Shown piece after piece: positions 7,894-16,788 of a stretch of DNA of 64,000 bases. The stretch lies in NCBI RefSeq assembly GCF_000426565.1, contig NZ_AUFP01000001.1, positions 62,001-126,000 of the forward strand, read 5' to 3'. The notes under the pieces are model-generated. The model was given only the letters and a program-made list of their open reading frames with translations, was not told where the DNA came from and made no database searches. Numbering within the stretch: the first letter of the stretch is position 1; every line of letters begins with the position of its first letter. The translations under genes and the position numbers were made by a program. This stretch comes from Segatella albensis DSM 11370 = JCM 12258. Lineage in GTDB: Bacteria; Bacteroidota; Bacteroidia; Bacteroidales; Bacteroidaceae.

Positions 7894-10855
7894 TTATTTT
7901 ATTCGTTACTCGGTTTATACCTACAATAGCCTCAACGGTGTTGATAGCGGTAAGGGGTACCCCACAGAAGCCATGGACATTACAGTTCTGTCCTGCCATG
8001 AAGAGATTCCTCACCTTGGTAAATACGGGTACCTGACTCTCGGCGATATGTTCGCAATCTTTGAAGAGTCCGTACAATGCGCCTTCGGGTTCGTTATAGT
8101 AGTCGCGAATGGTGAGTGGACTACTGGCAAAGACATACTCGCACTTGTCACGGAACGCTGGATAGATCATCTCCATCCTGTCGAGGATTCTGTCGAGATG
8201 TTCTTGTTTCCACTCTTCATATTCTTCACTTCGATGACCCGTTCGGGAGTCTGCCCATTTACTGCACACGCTATAAGGCATCGGTGAGTTGATGATCATC
8301 TTACGGGCATAGGGACCTTGGTGGTCTTCGCATGGGGTCATATACATGAAGCCGCGTGGCCAATCCTTGGCATCATATTCTCCATAATGCCATACCTTAC
8401 CATAATCCATCTGCAGATAACAGGTATGGTTGATATAAGGGAATGACTCGGGCTTAAAGATACAGAAAACACAGAACGAACTGAAACTGTTAGGCGCTTC
8501 GTTGATTCTGTTTCGATATGCCTTGGAGAAGGCTTTAGCATCGGTAAGCCGAAGGAGTTGCTTGGGATGGATGGCACAGATATAGTTTTCACCGGAGAAC
8601 TGTCGTCCGCTCTCTGTGGTTACACTCTTCATCTGACGACCTTCGATATCTATTTTCACTACGGGATCACCGGAAACGATTTTGCCTCCACCCTCTTCGA
8701 TGACACGGGCAAGGGCTTCTGCCATCTGTTGACTGTTGGAAACGAATCGAGACGGACCGTTGATATAGAGGACATTGATCAATGCTGATATATATCCCGG
8801 TGTATGACCGGCACTTCCTCCGAACATGGGATTCATATACGAGATGGCATCGCGCAACTTAGGGTTCTTGAAATAATACTCTACAATCTTGTCTGCAGGC
8901 CAATAGAACTTCTCATCATGACTATAGATGTGTTCGTTTTCTGTTCGCAGATAGAAGAAATCTATCTCGTCAACGATATGATAGAGTTCTTCTACATAGT
9001 CGCGTATCCCTTGTTTCTCTTCCGGAAACTCACTCTGGAAATAGCGGATGAAGTTTTCCTTTCCCTCGGGTATGTGATAGGTTTTTCCATCACTGATATA
9101 GGTGATTTCATCCATACAGTCGGCATCTACATCATGGATTTTCAAATCCTTCATAATTCCGAGATATTCACAGATCTTATAGATGGCACCATCCTTTCGG
9201 ATTCCACCCAACAAGTGCATACCGGTCTCAAAGTTCACGCCATGACGGGAGAAGGTCTGTAGTCCTCCACCGATCACACGGTTCTTCTCGATGACGGTTA
9301 CCTGATAGCCTTCCTTCGCGAGTAATGCTCCCGTGAAGAGTCCTCCTAATCCACCACCTATAACTACCGACTTCTTATCGTTTACGATTTGGTGGAAGAG
9401 CTGCTCACTACCGATGACTTCTCCACAGGTCACCATGGTTCCTACGAGGACACCCAATATTCCATGACTGTTGATATTCTGACCTGTCAGTAACAGGTTG
9501 GGAATCTTTGTTCGATGATGCACACGTGCTGCCGCTCCTGCATGGACATCTTTGGCCACACCATACATAGAACCTCCGGGAGTTCCAGTGTAATCAAGGT
9601 ATGTCAATGGGGTACTGGTGGTATAGGATGCGATATGGGAGCGCAGTCCGGGGAATTCCTTCTCCAATGAATCCAGAAGTTTCTCTGCATGCTGATGCTT
9701 GAACTCCTCGTATTCCTTGCCCCGTCGCCCTACTTTCGTTCCTTTCCACTTTTCTACATCCTTCATCTGCATATAGGAAAGGATGACACCACTCTTGGCA
9801 TACTTCTGTCCTTCTTCCTCACAAAGGTGCATATAAAGGTATCCCTTAGGCCATGTCGCGGCATCATAGTTCTCGCATCCCCAAGGTGTCGACTGGTTAT
9901 AACCATAGAAGTTATAATTCATATAGGCTACTTCATCTTCCTTGAAATGCAGATAGACGGCAAAGCCACCGATGGTATTCGGGATGTTTTGAATGCGTTT
10001 GCGATAAGCCGGACGGAACAGACGACTCTTCACCAACTCTACCGTCACTGAAGGATGGGCATCACTGATAACAAGGTTAGCGGCATACGAGTTGCCATCT
10101 TCGCAGGTCACCCCTGTGGTCTTCTCTTCATCGCATACAATCTCGGTCACCTTCTTACGGGTGAGTACCTGTCCACCATATTTCTCGATGGTGGCAATCA
10201 TCGATTTTGCAAGATGGTCACTTCCTCCTACGACACGCCAGGCACTCTGATTATAGAAATCCATGATAAAGGCATATACGGAGAATGGGGTCTTGTCTTT
10301 CTCTGCAGCATACAACGGAAGATTACCGACCAGTACGTTCTGCAGTTTCTCGTCGGTGATGACACTACTGATAACCTCGTTGATCGACTTCAATTGATAT
10401 TCTGTATTCAACGCATCATCGGTTTCTGTGTGCTCCAGAGAATGGAGCGAAGATGCCTTCGCTACACGCTCTATAATATCGAAAAGACGAACAAGATTCT
10501 CTCTCTGATCAGGAAAAGCTGTGGATAGTGTGTCTATAAAGGTCTCTCTCCCGTTGGCAAAGGCAAAGTGCTCTCCTTTCAACGAGATAACGTCATAATG
10601 GTGGGTATCGAGTTGGGACAGTTTCACGTCAGCCTCCAGATAACGAAGTAGTCGGTTGAGGGTCTGTCCCTCTGCCGCAGAACCAATAAAGTGCATGCCT
10701 GTCTCAAACTTGGCACCGTCTCTTACGAAGCACTGTAAACATCCACCTGCTTGAGTTTCCTTTTCAAGAATGGTTACATGATATCCATTCTTGGCTAGGA
10801 TCACACCACAGGACAAGCCTCCGAGACCACTACCTATAATGACAACTTCTTTCAT
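7868..10855 (-). CDS. Tandem-fused FAD-dependent desaturase/isomerase-like protein (two phytoene-desaturase-type modules)
   Basis: The 995-residue protein consists of two homologous halves of about 495 residues. Each begins with a dinucleotide-binding beta-alpha-beta unit: VVIIGSGLGGLSCG at residue 4 and VVIGGGLGGLFTGALL near 498. Each continues with matching landmarks, ETGMHFIGSA/ETGMHLLGG, AWRVVGGSDHLAKSM/PSRFVSNSQQMAEAL, and a C-terminal FAD segment (LTGQNINSHGILGV/MAGQNCNVHGFCGV). Single-module relatives are phytoene desaturases and retinol saturases. In aryl polyene and flexirubin clusters such oxidoreductases are presumed to alter double bonds. The start overlaps the exporter gene by four bases. 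No frameshift or stop is seen at the junction, so the fusion looks real. The reaction is unknown. Confidence 0.8.
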   Translation of the reverse strand: MKEVVIIGSGLGGLSCGVILAKNGYHVTILEKETQAGGCLQCFVRDGAKFETGMHFIGSAAEGQTLNRLLRYLEADVKLSQLDTHHYDVISLKGEHFAFANGRETFIDTLSTAFPDQRENLVRLFDIIERVAKASSLHSLEHTETDDALNTEYQLKSINEVISSVITDEKLQNVLVGNLPLYAAEKDKTPFSVYAFIMDFYNQSAWRVVGGSDHLAKSMIATIEKYGGQVLTRKKVTEIVCDEEKTTGVTCEDGNSYAANLVISDAHPSVTVELVKSRLFRPAYRKRIQNIPNTIGGFAVYLHFKEDEVAYMNYNFYGYNQSTPWGCENYDAATWPKGYLYMHLCEEEGQKYAKSGVILSYMQMKDVEKWKGTKVGRRGKEYEEFKHQHAEKLLDSLEKEFPGLRSHIASYTTSTPLTYLDYTGTPGGSMYGVAKDVHAGAAARVHHRTKIPNLLLTGQNINSHGILGVLVGTMVTCGEVIGSEQLFHQIVNDKKSVVIGGGLGGLFTGALLAKEGYQVTVIEKNRVIGGGLQTFSRHGVNFETGMHLLGGIRKDGAIYKICEYLGIMKDLKIHDVDADCMDEITYISDGKTYHIPEGKENFIRYFQSEFPEEKQGIRDYVEELYHIVDEIDFFYLRTENEHIYSHDEKFYWPADKIVEYYFKNPKLRDAISYMNPMFGGSAGHTPGYISALINVLYINGPSRFVSNSQQMAEALARVIEEGGGKIVSGDPVVKIDIEGRQMKSVTTESGRQFSGENYICAIHPKQLLRLTDAKAFSKAYRNRINEAPNSFSSFCVFCIFKPESFPYINHTCYLQMDYGKVWHYGEYDAKDWPRGFMYMTPCEDHQGPYARKMIINSPMPYSVCSKWADSRTGHRSEEYEEWKQEHLDRILDRMEMIYPAFRDKCEYVFASSPLTIRDYYNEPEGALYGLFKDCEHIAESQVPVFTKVRNLFMAGQNCNVHGFCGVPLTAINTVEAIVGINRVTNKINEAYERSK

Positions 10856-13800
10856 AATTCATAGATTTTCTGGTATTCACGATATGATTTCCAATAGTCT
10901 TCGGTTTCCAACCTATCGCAGAGTTCTGCATAATGTGCTTGATACTGATGGCGCATACGATGTGTCATCTCCAAGATTTGTTGGTTCTCTTCTATATCGA
11001 TACCATTGATTTTCTCAGCTTTGGAGTTCGATGCCGTCGACTCCTGGAATCTTACTCGTTCTCCTACTTCTACATACATCTTACCTCGACGGAGCATGAA
11101 ATCTTTCTTCGGCAACACGTGTCCTTGTCCGTGGATATACATAGGAAGTATATCGGCACCCAACTTCTTGGCCAAATAGAAAGCTCCTTTGTGGAAGCGC
11201 ATGATACTGCAATCTGCACTTCGCGTTCCTTCCGGGAAGATGACTATACTGTATCCTCTCTGATATAAGTCTTGCAGTTTAGGCAAATTCTTCTCCACAC
11301 CGTCTGCTGCCGGAAGGAATTCGGCATGATGGATGACCATTCCATAGAAAGGATTGTTCCATGTCCAATTGTTGGTGACGATGACCATCTTCGGTGAGAA
11401 ACGAAGCAAACTCATGATGTCGAAATGACTCTGATGGTTACAGATGATGACTGCTGGTTTCTCAAAGGTCTCACCAACGGAGTTGTCGTAACTGAATGTG
11501 ACACCTGGTATATGATTCATCATCCAGTCGCTCACCTTCTGGATTAAGCGATGAAACCTGAGTTTCCTCTCTTCGGTCAACGTTCCGAAATGGAAGTAGA
11601 ACCAAGTATATGGTAATGCGCCCATATACATGAATGCAAGGAAGAAGGACATTGCTCCCAAGGAATAAACCAGTCGACTTGCTGTGATAGGGACTTCACG
11701 ACGTACTCCATGACTCATCGTCAACCAGTGGAATACCAATGGGGGCAGATAGTATGCCATCAGCACGACGGTGATCATACCGATCACGGTGACCGCTCCG
11801 AGAGAACGAAGTGCCGGATGCTTGGCAAAGATAAGACAGCCGATGCCGATAAACATCAAGATGGCTGAGAACATCACGGAATTCTTATAGGATGCCAGTC
11901 GCTTCTTTCCTGTGGAATACTCATACATGAGTCCTTCGGTAATGAATATGGTGTAGTCGTCACCCTGACCGAAGATGAATGTCGCCAAGATGATATTGAC
12001 AATATTAAACTGTATACCCAGCAGGTGCATGATGCCCAATATCCATATCCAACTTACGGCCAAAGGAAGGAACGACATGGAAGCGAGTTCGATACTGCCA
12101 AAGGAGAACCAGAGGAAGAAGAATACGACAAAACCACATACATAACCGATATAGTTGAAGGAATCGTTCAGTACTTCTACTAGTTGGTTTCCGATATCCT
12201 TGCCGTTAAAGGCCTGAGGAACAAGTTTTCGGACTTGAGCCTCATCCTTGGCATATACATAGTTGATGATATGTACCGCTGAGGAGTCTTGAAGGATGAA
12301 ACTACCTCCCAGTTTACTGGTCAGCATATTGAAGTGGGACAACGGCTGTGGGTGATAATCCTTCTGCAAAATCTCTATATACGGAGCGAAGGCTGAAGAG
12401 GAGAATCCCGACTGACGAGACTGTGCCAGCAGTTCATCATGCAACAACGCATGATACTTTCCGACAAACCTGTTCCATAAAGCGATACGATGTTTCTGTT
12501 CTTCCTTGGAAACCAGGAAATCACTCACGCCATTCACGCTCTCCACCTTTCCCGATGCCATCAACTGCTGATAAAGTTTCTCGTTCTTATCAACAGCATC
12601 GTCCATCGTCTTTCCATCTGCTATCACATACAGAGGATTCTTCTTCATCGAAGAAGTCATCATCTGCATATTCTCCTTCTGGTCAACCGTCATATAGTTG
12701 ATATTCGACAGATTAGAATCAAAAGATGTCTGTAAAGAGAAATATCCCAATATGAGGGTGATGACAAGGACAGCCGGAAGTAGATATGGGATGCGAGGAA
12801 TTCTGATCTGCGGAGGAATGATCGGACGAGTCTCCATCTTTGCCGACTTCGCATATACGGGTAAAAATACCAGTACAAAGAGAATCGTACCGATAAGCAT
12901 CAAAGAACCGAATAGTCCTAAGTCGCGCATGGCCTGTGCGTCAAGCCATACAAGACAGAAGAAGGCGGCAACGGTGGTAATGTTTCCGATCAGCAAAGGA
13001 GGAGCTATTTCCCTCAATGCCTCTTTGCGATTGGTCACCTCACGGATATGATCAAGGAAATGCAAAGGATAGTTTACGGCTATACCGATGATCACCGACC
13101 CGATACCTAAGACAATGATCGAGACGGAATCCTTGAATACAGCCATTCCGGCAAGCGCAAAAAGAAATCCAAAGGTCAGTGACACTCCTATCCATAGGAT
13201 ATCAGAAATCCTTCTATAATGCCAGATCAACAGGAAGAGTATGACGACAACGGCTAAAGCCACCGACAAAAGGGAGTCTTTCTTGATCTGATTTGCATTG
13301 GTCACGGCTATCAGTGGAGCACCGACAGCAGACACCTTCACCGTTGGATATTCTTTCTCGGTATGAGCCATCAAAGTATCCAACTGTGATGCCAAAGCTG
13401 AGTTCTTATAGGTTTCACTAGAACCATAAGGTGACTCAAAAGATATCAATGAATGTTTGCCGTCCTTGGTAAAAAGATAGCCATCAGCCATCTGATAGTT
13501 ATCACTGACATTGAAATGCTGAAGTCGCTTTAATACCGGAGTGTAGAGATGAAGAGGGTCGTATTTCAGCGACTGTATCATCATACCGGCCATTGGCATC
13601 ATCAGCATCTTACGGTTTTCCGTCATCTGTTCCTTCACATAATCTGGTGAAGACAACAGGGAATCCATGCGATGATAATCTTCTGCCTTAAGGAAATAAG
13701 GTACGTTTCGATATACAAAGTCCATCATATCTTGGACATTCTTCTCGTCGATGGTGACCTGCAGGTTCTTGCCAATATGGGCATCTCTCAACCGTTGACC

Positions 13801-14082
13801 TAAATCCTCCATGGCCATCTCCAGAGAATCATCGGAAACTCTGTTCAATGTATCTCTTGATGAAAAGATTACGGCAATCTTGTTTTGAGAAGATATCTGA
13901 TCATAGATATTCTGGAATTTCTCGTTTTGTGCATTTCTAGGAAGAAACTTCGCGATGTCTTCTTCATAATGGATCGTTGACGCCAGCACCACAAACAATA
14001 TCGTCACCACGACCATTCCCAACAAGGTCAGTCGCTGGTGATGCTTTAACTTTTCATATAATCTGATCAGATATTCGCTCAT
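10852..14082 (-). CDS. MMPL/RND-type lipid exporter fused to a PlsC acyltransferase domain
   Basis: Residues 1-800 form an RND-superfamily MMPL exporter. There is one N-terminal helix, a large periplasmic loop, a helix block starting LLSVALAVVVILFLLIW, a second periplasmic loop, and a second helix block containing FIFGQGDDYTIFITEG. Residues about 850-1050 form a lysophosphatidate acyltransferase domain with NHQSHFD (from residue 882, exact HX4D) and FPEGTRS (from 949). Known APE clusters encode an MMPL-type exporter. Here it carries its own acyltransferase, which suggests acylation coupled to flipping across the inner membrane (inference). The gene overlaps both neighbours by four bases, so expression is tightly coupled. 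Confidence 0.85.
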   Translation of the reverse strand: MSEYLIRLYEKLKHHQRLTLLGMVVVTILFVVLASTIHYEEDIAKFLPRNAQNEKFQNIYDQISSQNKIAVIFSSRDTLNRVSDDSLEMAMEDLGQRLRDAHIGKNLQVTIDEKNVQDMMDFVYRNVPYFLKAEDYHRMDSLLSSPDYVKEQMTENRKMLMMPMAGMMIQSLKYDPLHLYTPVLKRLQHFNVSDNYQMADGYLFTKDGKHSLISFESPYGSSETYKNSALASQLDTLMAHTEKEYPTVKVSAVGAPLIAVTNANQIKKDSLLSVALAVVVILFLLIWHYRRISDILWIGVSLTFGFLFALAGMAVFKDSVSIIVLGIGSVIIGIAVNYPLHFLDHIREVTNRKEALREIAPPLLIGNITTVAAFFCLVWLDAQAMRDLGLFGSLMLIGTILFVLVFLPVYAKSAKMETRPIIPPQIRIPRIPYLLPAVLVITLILGYFSLQTSFDSNLSNINYMTVDQKENMQMMTSSMKKNPLYVIADGKTMDDAVDKNEKLYQQLMASGKVESVNGVSDFLVSKEEQKHRIALWNRFVGKYHALLHDELLAQSRQSGFSSSAFAPYIEILQKDYHPQPLSHFNMLTSKLGGSFILQDSSAVHIINYVYAKDEAQVRKLVPQAFNGKDIGNQLVEVLNDSFNYIGYVCGFVVFFFLWFSFGSIELASMSFLPLAVSWIWILGIMHLLGIQFNIVNIILATFIFGQGDDYTIFITEGLMYEYSTGKKRLASYKNSVMFSAILMFIGIGCLIFAKHPALRSLGAVTVIGMITVVLMAYYLPPLVFHWLTMSHGVRREVPITASRLVYSLGAMSFFLAFMYMGALPYTWFYFHFGTLTEERKLRFHRLIQKVSDWMMNHIPGVTFSYDNSVGETFEKPAVIICNHQSHFDIMSLLRFSPKMVIVTNNWTWNNPFYGMVIHHAEFLPAADGVEKNLPKLQDLYQRGYSIVIFPEGTRSADCSIMRFHKGAFYLAKKLGADILPMYIHGQGHVLPKKDFMLRRGKMYVEVGERVRFQESTASNSKAEKINGIDIEENQQILEMTHRMRHQYQAHYAELCDRLETEDYWKSYREYQKIYEL

Positions 14083-14834
14083 AGATGCAACCTTCTCAAT
14101 ATTTTTTTAGGAAAATAATAAATAATGGCTCCCACGGTCAGTACGGTATTCAATATCGATATTCGCGTGAAATCGTATATAGGACGGAAACTACTTACCC
14201 GTTCTTCTTTCGGAGGATAATATACGCGTACCGGGATGCTGATGACATCGATACCTTTCCAAGCCGAATAGACCAGAAACTCCAGTTCACTCTCATAGCG
14301 TGCGGTAATGGGCCAATGTAGATTCATACTGGTGATAGGATACAGACGATATCCGCTCTGGGTATCATTGAGATGTAGTCCGGTCTGAAAATTAAACCAG
14401 AAGTTGGAAAACTTGTTGGCAAAGTTGCTTCCTCTCCTCATTCTGTCCGGATTCAGTTCGCGTGCTCCTACGATCAATGCCTGTTGGTTTCTGCGATGGG
14501 CTTCTATGAAGAGTGGAATATCTTCAGGGAAATGCTGTCCGTCGGAGTCTATCGTGATGGCATATCGGTAGTTTTTCTGAACAGCACGCTCAAATCCCAT
14601 CTTCAACGCACATCCCTTGCCACGGTTAGGGGTATAGTCTACCACCACAAGATTCTCTTCCGCAGCAAGTATCCGTTGTGTATCATCCGTAGAACCATCA
14701 TTGACAACGATAATCTGGTGGGTAAATTCACGAATACGACTGATGATATCCATCAATGTACCGGCATTATTATAGGTGGGTACAATGACGCATATCCTCT
14801 CTTTCGTCATATATTGATTGATTTCCTGATTCAT
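14079..14834 (-). CDS. Family 2 glycosyltransferase (dolichyl-phosphate-mannose-synthase-like)
   Basis: This 251-residue GT-A enzyme has the nucleotide-sugar motif VIVPTYNNAGTL, the VVNDGSTDDT segment, the metal-binding TIDSDGQH (DXD equivalent), and the acceptor region QSGYRLYP. It resembles polyprenyl-phosphate mannose/glucose synthases without the C-terminal multi-helix region, ending in one short hydrophobic segment. In several bacterial APE clusters a GT2 is present, sometimes fused to an acyltransferase. Here it is separate and overlaps the exporter gene by four bases and the dehydratase gene by four. It probably glycosylates the aryl polyene or its lipid carrier (inference). Confidence 0.85.
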   Translation of the reverse strand: MNQEINQYMTKERICVIVPTYNNAGTLMDIISRIREFTHQIIVVNDGSTDDTQRILAAEENLVVVDYTPNRGKGCALKMGFERAVQKNYRYAITIDSDGQHFPEDIPLFIEAHRRNQQALIVGARELNPDRMRRGSNFANKFSNFWFNFQTGLHLNDTQSGYRLYPITSMNLHWPITARYESELEFLVYSAWKGIDVISIPVRVYYPPKEERVSSFRPIYDFTRISILNTVLTVGAIIYYFPKKILRRLHL

Positions 14835-15193
14835 CGCGCCTTGTCAAATCTTAGTGAGAACTTCGTATACACATCCTGTTCGTGCTGGATAATACCCTTT
14901 ACTCGTATTTCGTCATCCACATACTCTACCTTCTGAAATACCACTTCTACCTCTTCATCATCTATCGGAGAGATGGGTTTCACAAACTTCAAGTTCTTGA
15001 TCATCTTCAACTGGAGATGACTTTGCAACTGAAGTTCCAACAGTTCACCTAATATCTTCACGATACATACACCAGGAGTAATAGGTTTTCCCGGGAAATG
15101 TGCCTGATAGATGACATGGTCGGCACAAAATCGGATGCGATAATGATTCTCCTCATACGAGAGAACCTGAAACATAGAATCAAGTAATTTCAT
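14831..15193 (-). CDS. FabZ/ApeI-like hotdog protein with altered active site
   Basis: This 120-residue hotdog-fold protein carries the 3-hydroxyacyl-ACP dehydratase signature AHFPGKPITPGV with the active-site His32. In FabZ the catalytic Glu lies 14 residues after this His. Here that position is Lys46 (CIVKILGE). It may therefore use another acid, depend on a partner, or not be a dehydratase. ApeI-type proteins are the expected relatives and act on carrier-bound hydroxyacyl groups during polyene chain growth. It overlaps the glycosyltransferase gene and the LolA-like gene by four bases each. Confidence 0.75.
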   Translation of the reverse strand: MKLLDSMFQVLSYEENHYRIRFCADHVIYQAHFPGKPITPGVCIVKILGELLELQLQSHLQLKMIKNLKFVKPISPIDDEEVEVVFQKVEYVDDEIRVKGIIQHEQDVYTKFSLRFDKAR

Positions 15194-15804
15194 TGGCGAT
15201 AAGTAACTTGAATGTTCGACAATCTAATTTGGATGTTATCACCATTGGCATGTACCATATCGACCCCTTCAACCATCTTCTTGGCATTATTGAAGTGCAA
15301 ACGAATATATCGGAACATATTCTTCATAGCAGGTTTCTTAGGATACAAACAGGCGATCCATTCTTTCCCCTCAGCAAAGAGTGATACCGTAAAGTCGCGG
15401 TTTGCATTCAGATTCTTCCCCGACACACAGTTCATCATCATCCTGGAGATATTCTGATACATCTTGTTCGACTTCATGTCCATGGTATTGACATGATTTC
15501 CCGAACGGGTGATGATCTTTCCGTTATTTACCGTTACGATATATTTAAATGGTGAGGTATACTGCCAAAGCAATCCACCGGAAGAGTTATAGCTCATACA
15601 TCCCACCGAAGTGGTCTTCTCATCCATAAAGGAATAGTCGCTCACCTGCGTAAAATTACAGCGCATCGTCTTCACCTTTGATGCTATTCTGCTGATCTGG
15701 GCTATCACCTGTTTCTGCTGACGGGGACTTACCTTTTTCATCGCCTGCATCTGTACACAGACTGTCATCAAGATGAATGCCAGAAATAAATTGAACTTCT
15801 TCAT
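15190..15804 (-). CDS. LolA-like periplasmic outer-membrane lipoprotein carrier of the cluster
   Basis: The 204-residue protein has a clear signal peptide (residues 1-21, ending MQA) followed by a LolA/LolB-type fold. Markers are MRCNFTQVSDYSF near residue 48, GGLLWQYTSPFKYIV, and the DGK-like NNGKIITRSGN segment. LolA shuttles lipoproteins through the periplasm. In aryl polyene clusters a LolA-like protein is standard and is presumed to carry the hydrophobic APE-lipid to the outer membrane. It sits between the hotdog protein (four-base overlap) and the small transporter (seven-base gap). Confidence 0.8.
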   Translation of the reverse strand: MKKFNLFLAFILMTVCVQMQAMKKVSPRQQKQVIAQISRIASKVKTMRCNFTQVSDYSFMDEKTTSVGCMSYNSSGGLLWQYTSPFKYIVTVNNGKIITRSGNHVNTMDMKSNKMYQNISRMMMNCVSGKNLNANRDFTVSLFAEGKEWIACLYPKKPAMKNMFRYIRLHFNNAKKMVEGVDMVHANGDNIQIRLSNIQVTYRQ

Positions 15805-15811
15805 TTACTTA

Positions 15812-16162
15812 TTATTTTGCCACGAGTACACATCCTGCCATAATGAGGAAAGCTCCTATCCAACGCACCAAGGGTACATCTTCATGGAAGATAAATATGG
15901 CAGCAAACATACCTAATACATAACTTATACTGATCATCGGATAGGCCATGGAGAATGGGAAGTTCTTCACGATATACATCCATAACACCGAGGCTGCTCC
16001 ATAACACAGTCCGCACCCCAGCCACCACCAATTGGTGAGTTGGGCGATGAAGAAATGGGATGACCACACAAAGCCACCCATCTTCCGGAGAGCCATCTTC
16101 AGAAATACCTGTCCACTACATAGCAGCAGACTCTGCAGAATTGCCAGTATGATTAGTCGCAT
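15812..16162 (-). CDS. Small EamA/SMR-like four-helix membrane protein
   Basis: About 116 residues with four hydrophobic helices, resembling one half of a drug/metabolite transporter or an EmrE/ArnE-F-like flippase subunit. It contains SLLLCSGQVFLKMALRK in helix 1 and SMAYPMISISYVLG in helix 3. The open frame extends to 16198, but the preceding residues are polar and Cys-rich, and the ATG at 16162 (MRLIILAIL) starts directly with helix 1. That start overlaps the upstream gene by ten bases. In this setting it could flip a lipid-linked sugar or the polyene across the inner membrane, as ArnE/F do for an undecaprenyl-linked sugar. The role is inferred. Confidence 0.65.
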   Translation of the reverse strand: MRLIILAILQSLLLCSGQVFLKMALRKMGGFVWSSHFFIAQLTNWWWLGCGLCYGAASVLWMYIVKNFPFSMAYPMISISYVLGMFAAIFIFHEDVPLVRWIGAFLIMAGCVLVAK

Positions 16163-16788
16163 AAGCTCACATAATCTATTGTTGCAACATCCTTGCATCC
16201 TTTGCGATGCATGATGTCGATATTCTTGATCTCGTATAACGGTCTTTCTCCCGGCTCTATGGATAGCATCAAAGCCAAAGATCCATCTTTTACTTGAGAG
16301 GTATCCATCCCGATCTTCTCCATCTTTGTCTTAAGATCCGGGGTGAGGAGGTCATTCCGACAAACCAGTGCATTTCTGATCATACCGGTTTTGAGTTGCA
16401 TCCATGCATCCAACAGGGCACACTCCAGTGACACTTTCCCTTGACTATAGGTATTATTGTATCCATGACTATGCGTGAAGATGCCAATGAGTGATGCTAC
16501 CGCATTATGGGTACAAAGCATAAACTGTGTCGGCATACTCACGTCCTCGCCCTCGGCAACAAGACCATTCAATATCTTCTCCGACTCCTCGATACTTCCC
16601 AAGGCTGTACCATTGATGACGGCATCAGGATGTTCAATTCCACTATCCTTCATGCATTTCAATGCCGTCACCAGAGCACGCTTCAGCAACTTACCATACC
16701 GACGAGTCTTCATCGGACTGACATAGTTGCGATATTCCTCCTCCGGAATATCGTGGGCCATTGCTATGACATAAACCTTATTTTCCAT
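16153..16788 (-). CDS. Ketosynthase-like protein without active-site Cys (Ketoacyl-synt_2 type)
   Basis: This 211-residue protein resembles the beta-ketoacyl synthase-like N-terminal family typical of APE and flexirubin clusters. Recognisable parts are GTALGSIEESEK, PTQFMLCTHNAVASLIG and NNTYSQGKVSLECALLDAW. The TACSSG nucleophile motif is missing, as are the C-terminal catalytic histidines, so it cannot act as a normal ketosynthase. It overlaps the next ketosynthase gene by 11 bases. Likely roles are chain-length factor, scaffold or partner of a catalytic ketosynthase (inference). Confidence 0.7.
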   Translation of the reverse strand: MENKVYVIAMAHDIPEEEYRNYVSPMKTRRYGKLLKRALVTALKCMKDSGIEHPDAVINGTALGSIEESEKILNGLVAEGEDVSMPTQFMLCTHNAVASLIGIFTHSHGYNNTYSQGKVSLECALLDAWMQLKTGMIRNALVCRNDLLTPDLKTKMEKIGMDTSQVKDGSLALMLSIEPGERPLYEIKNIDIMHRKGCKDVATIDYVSLCD

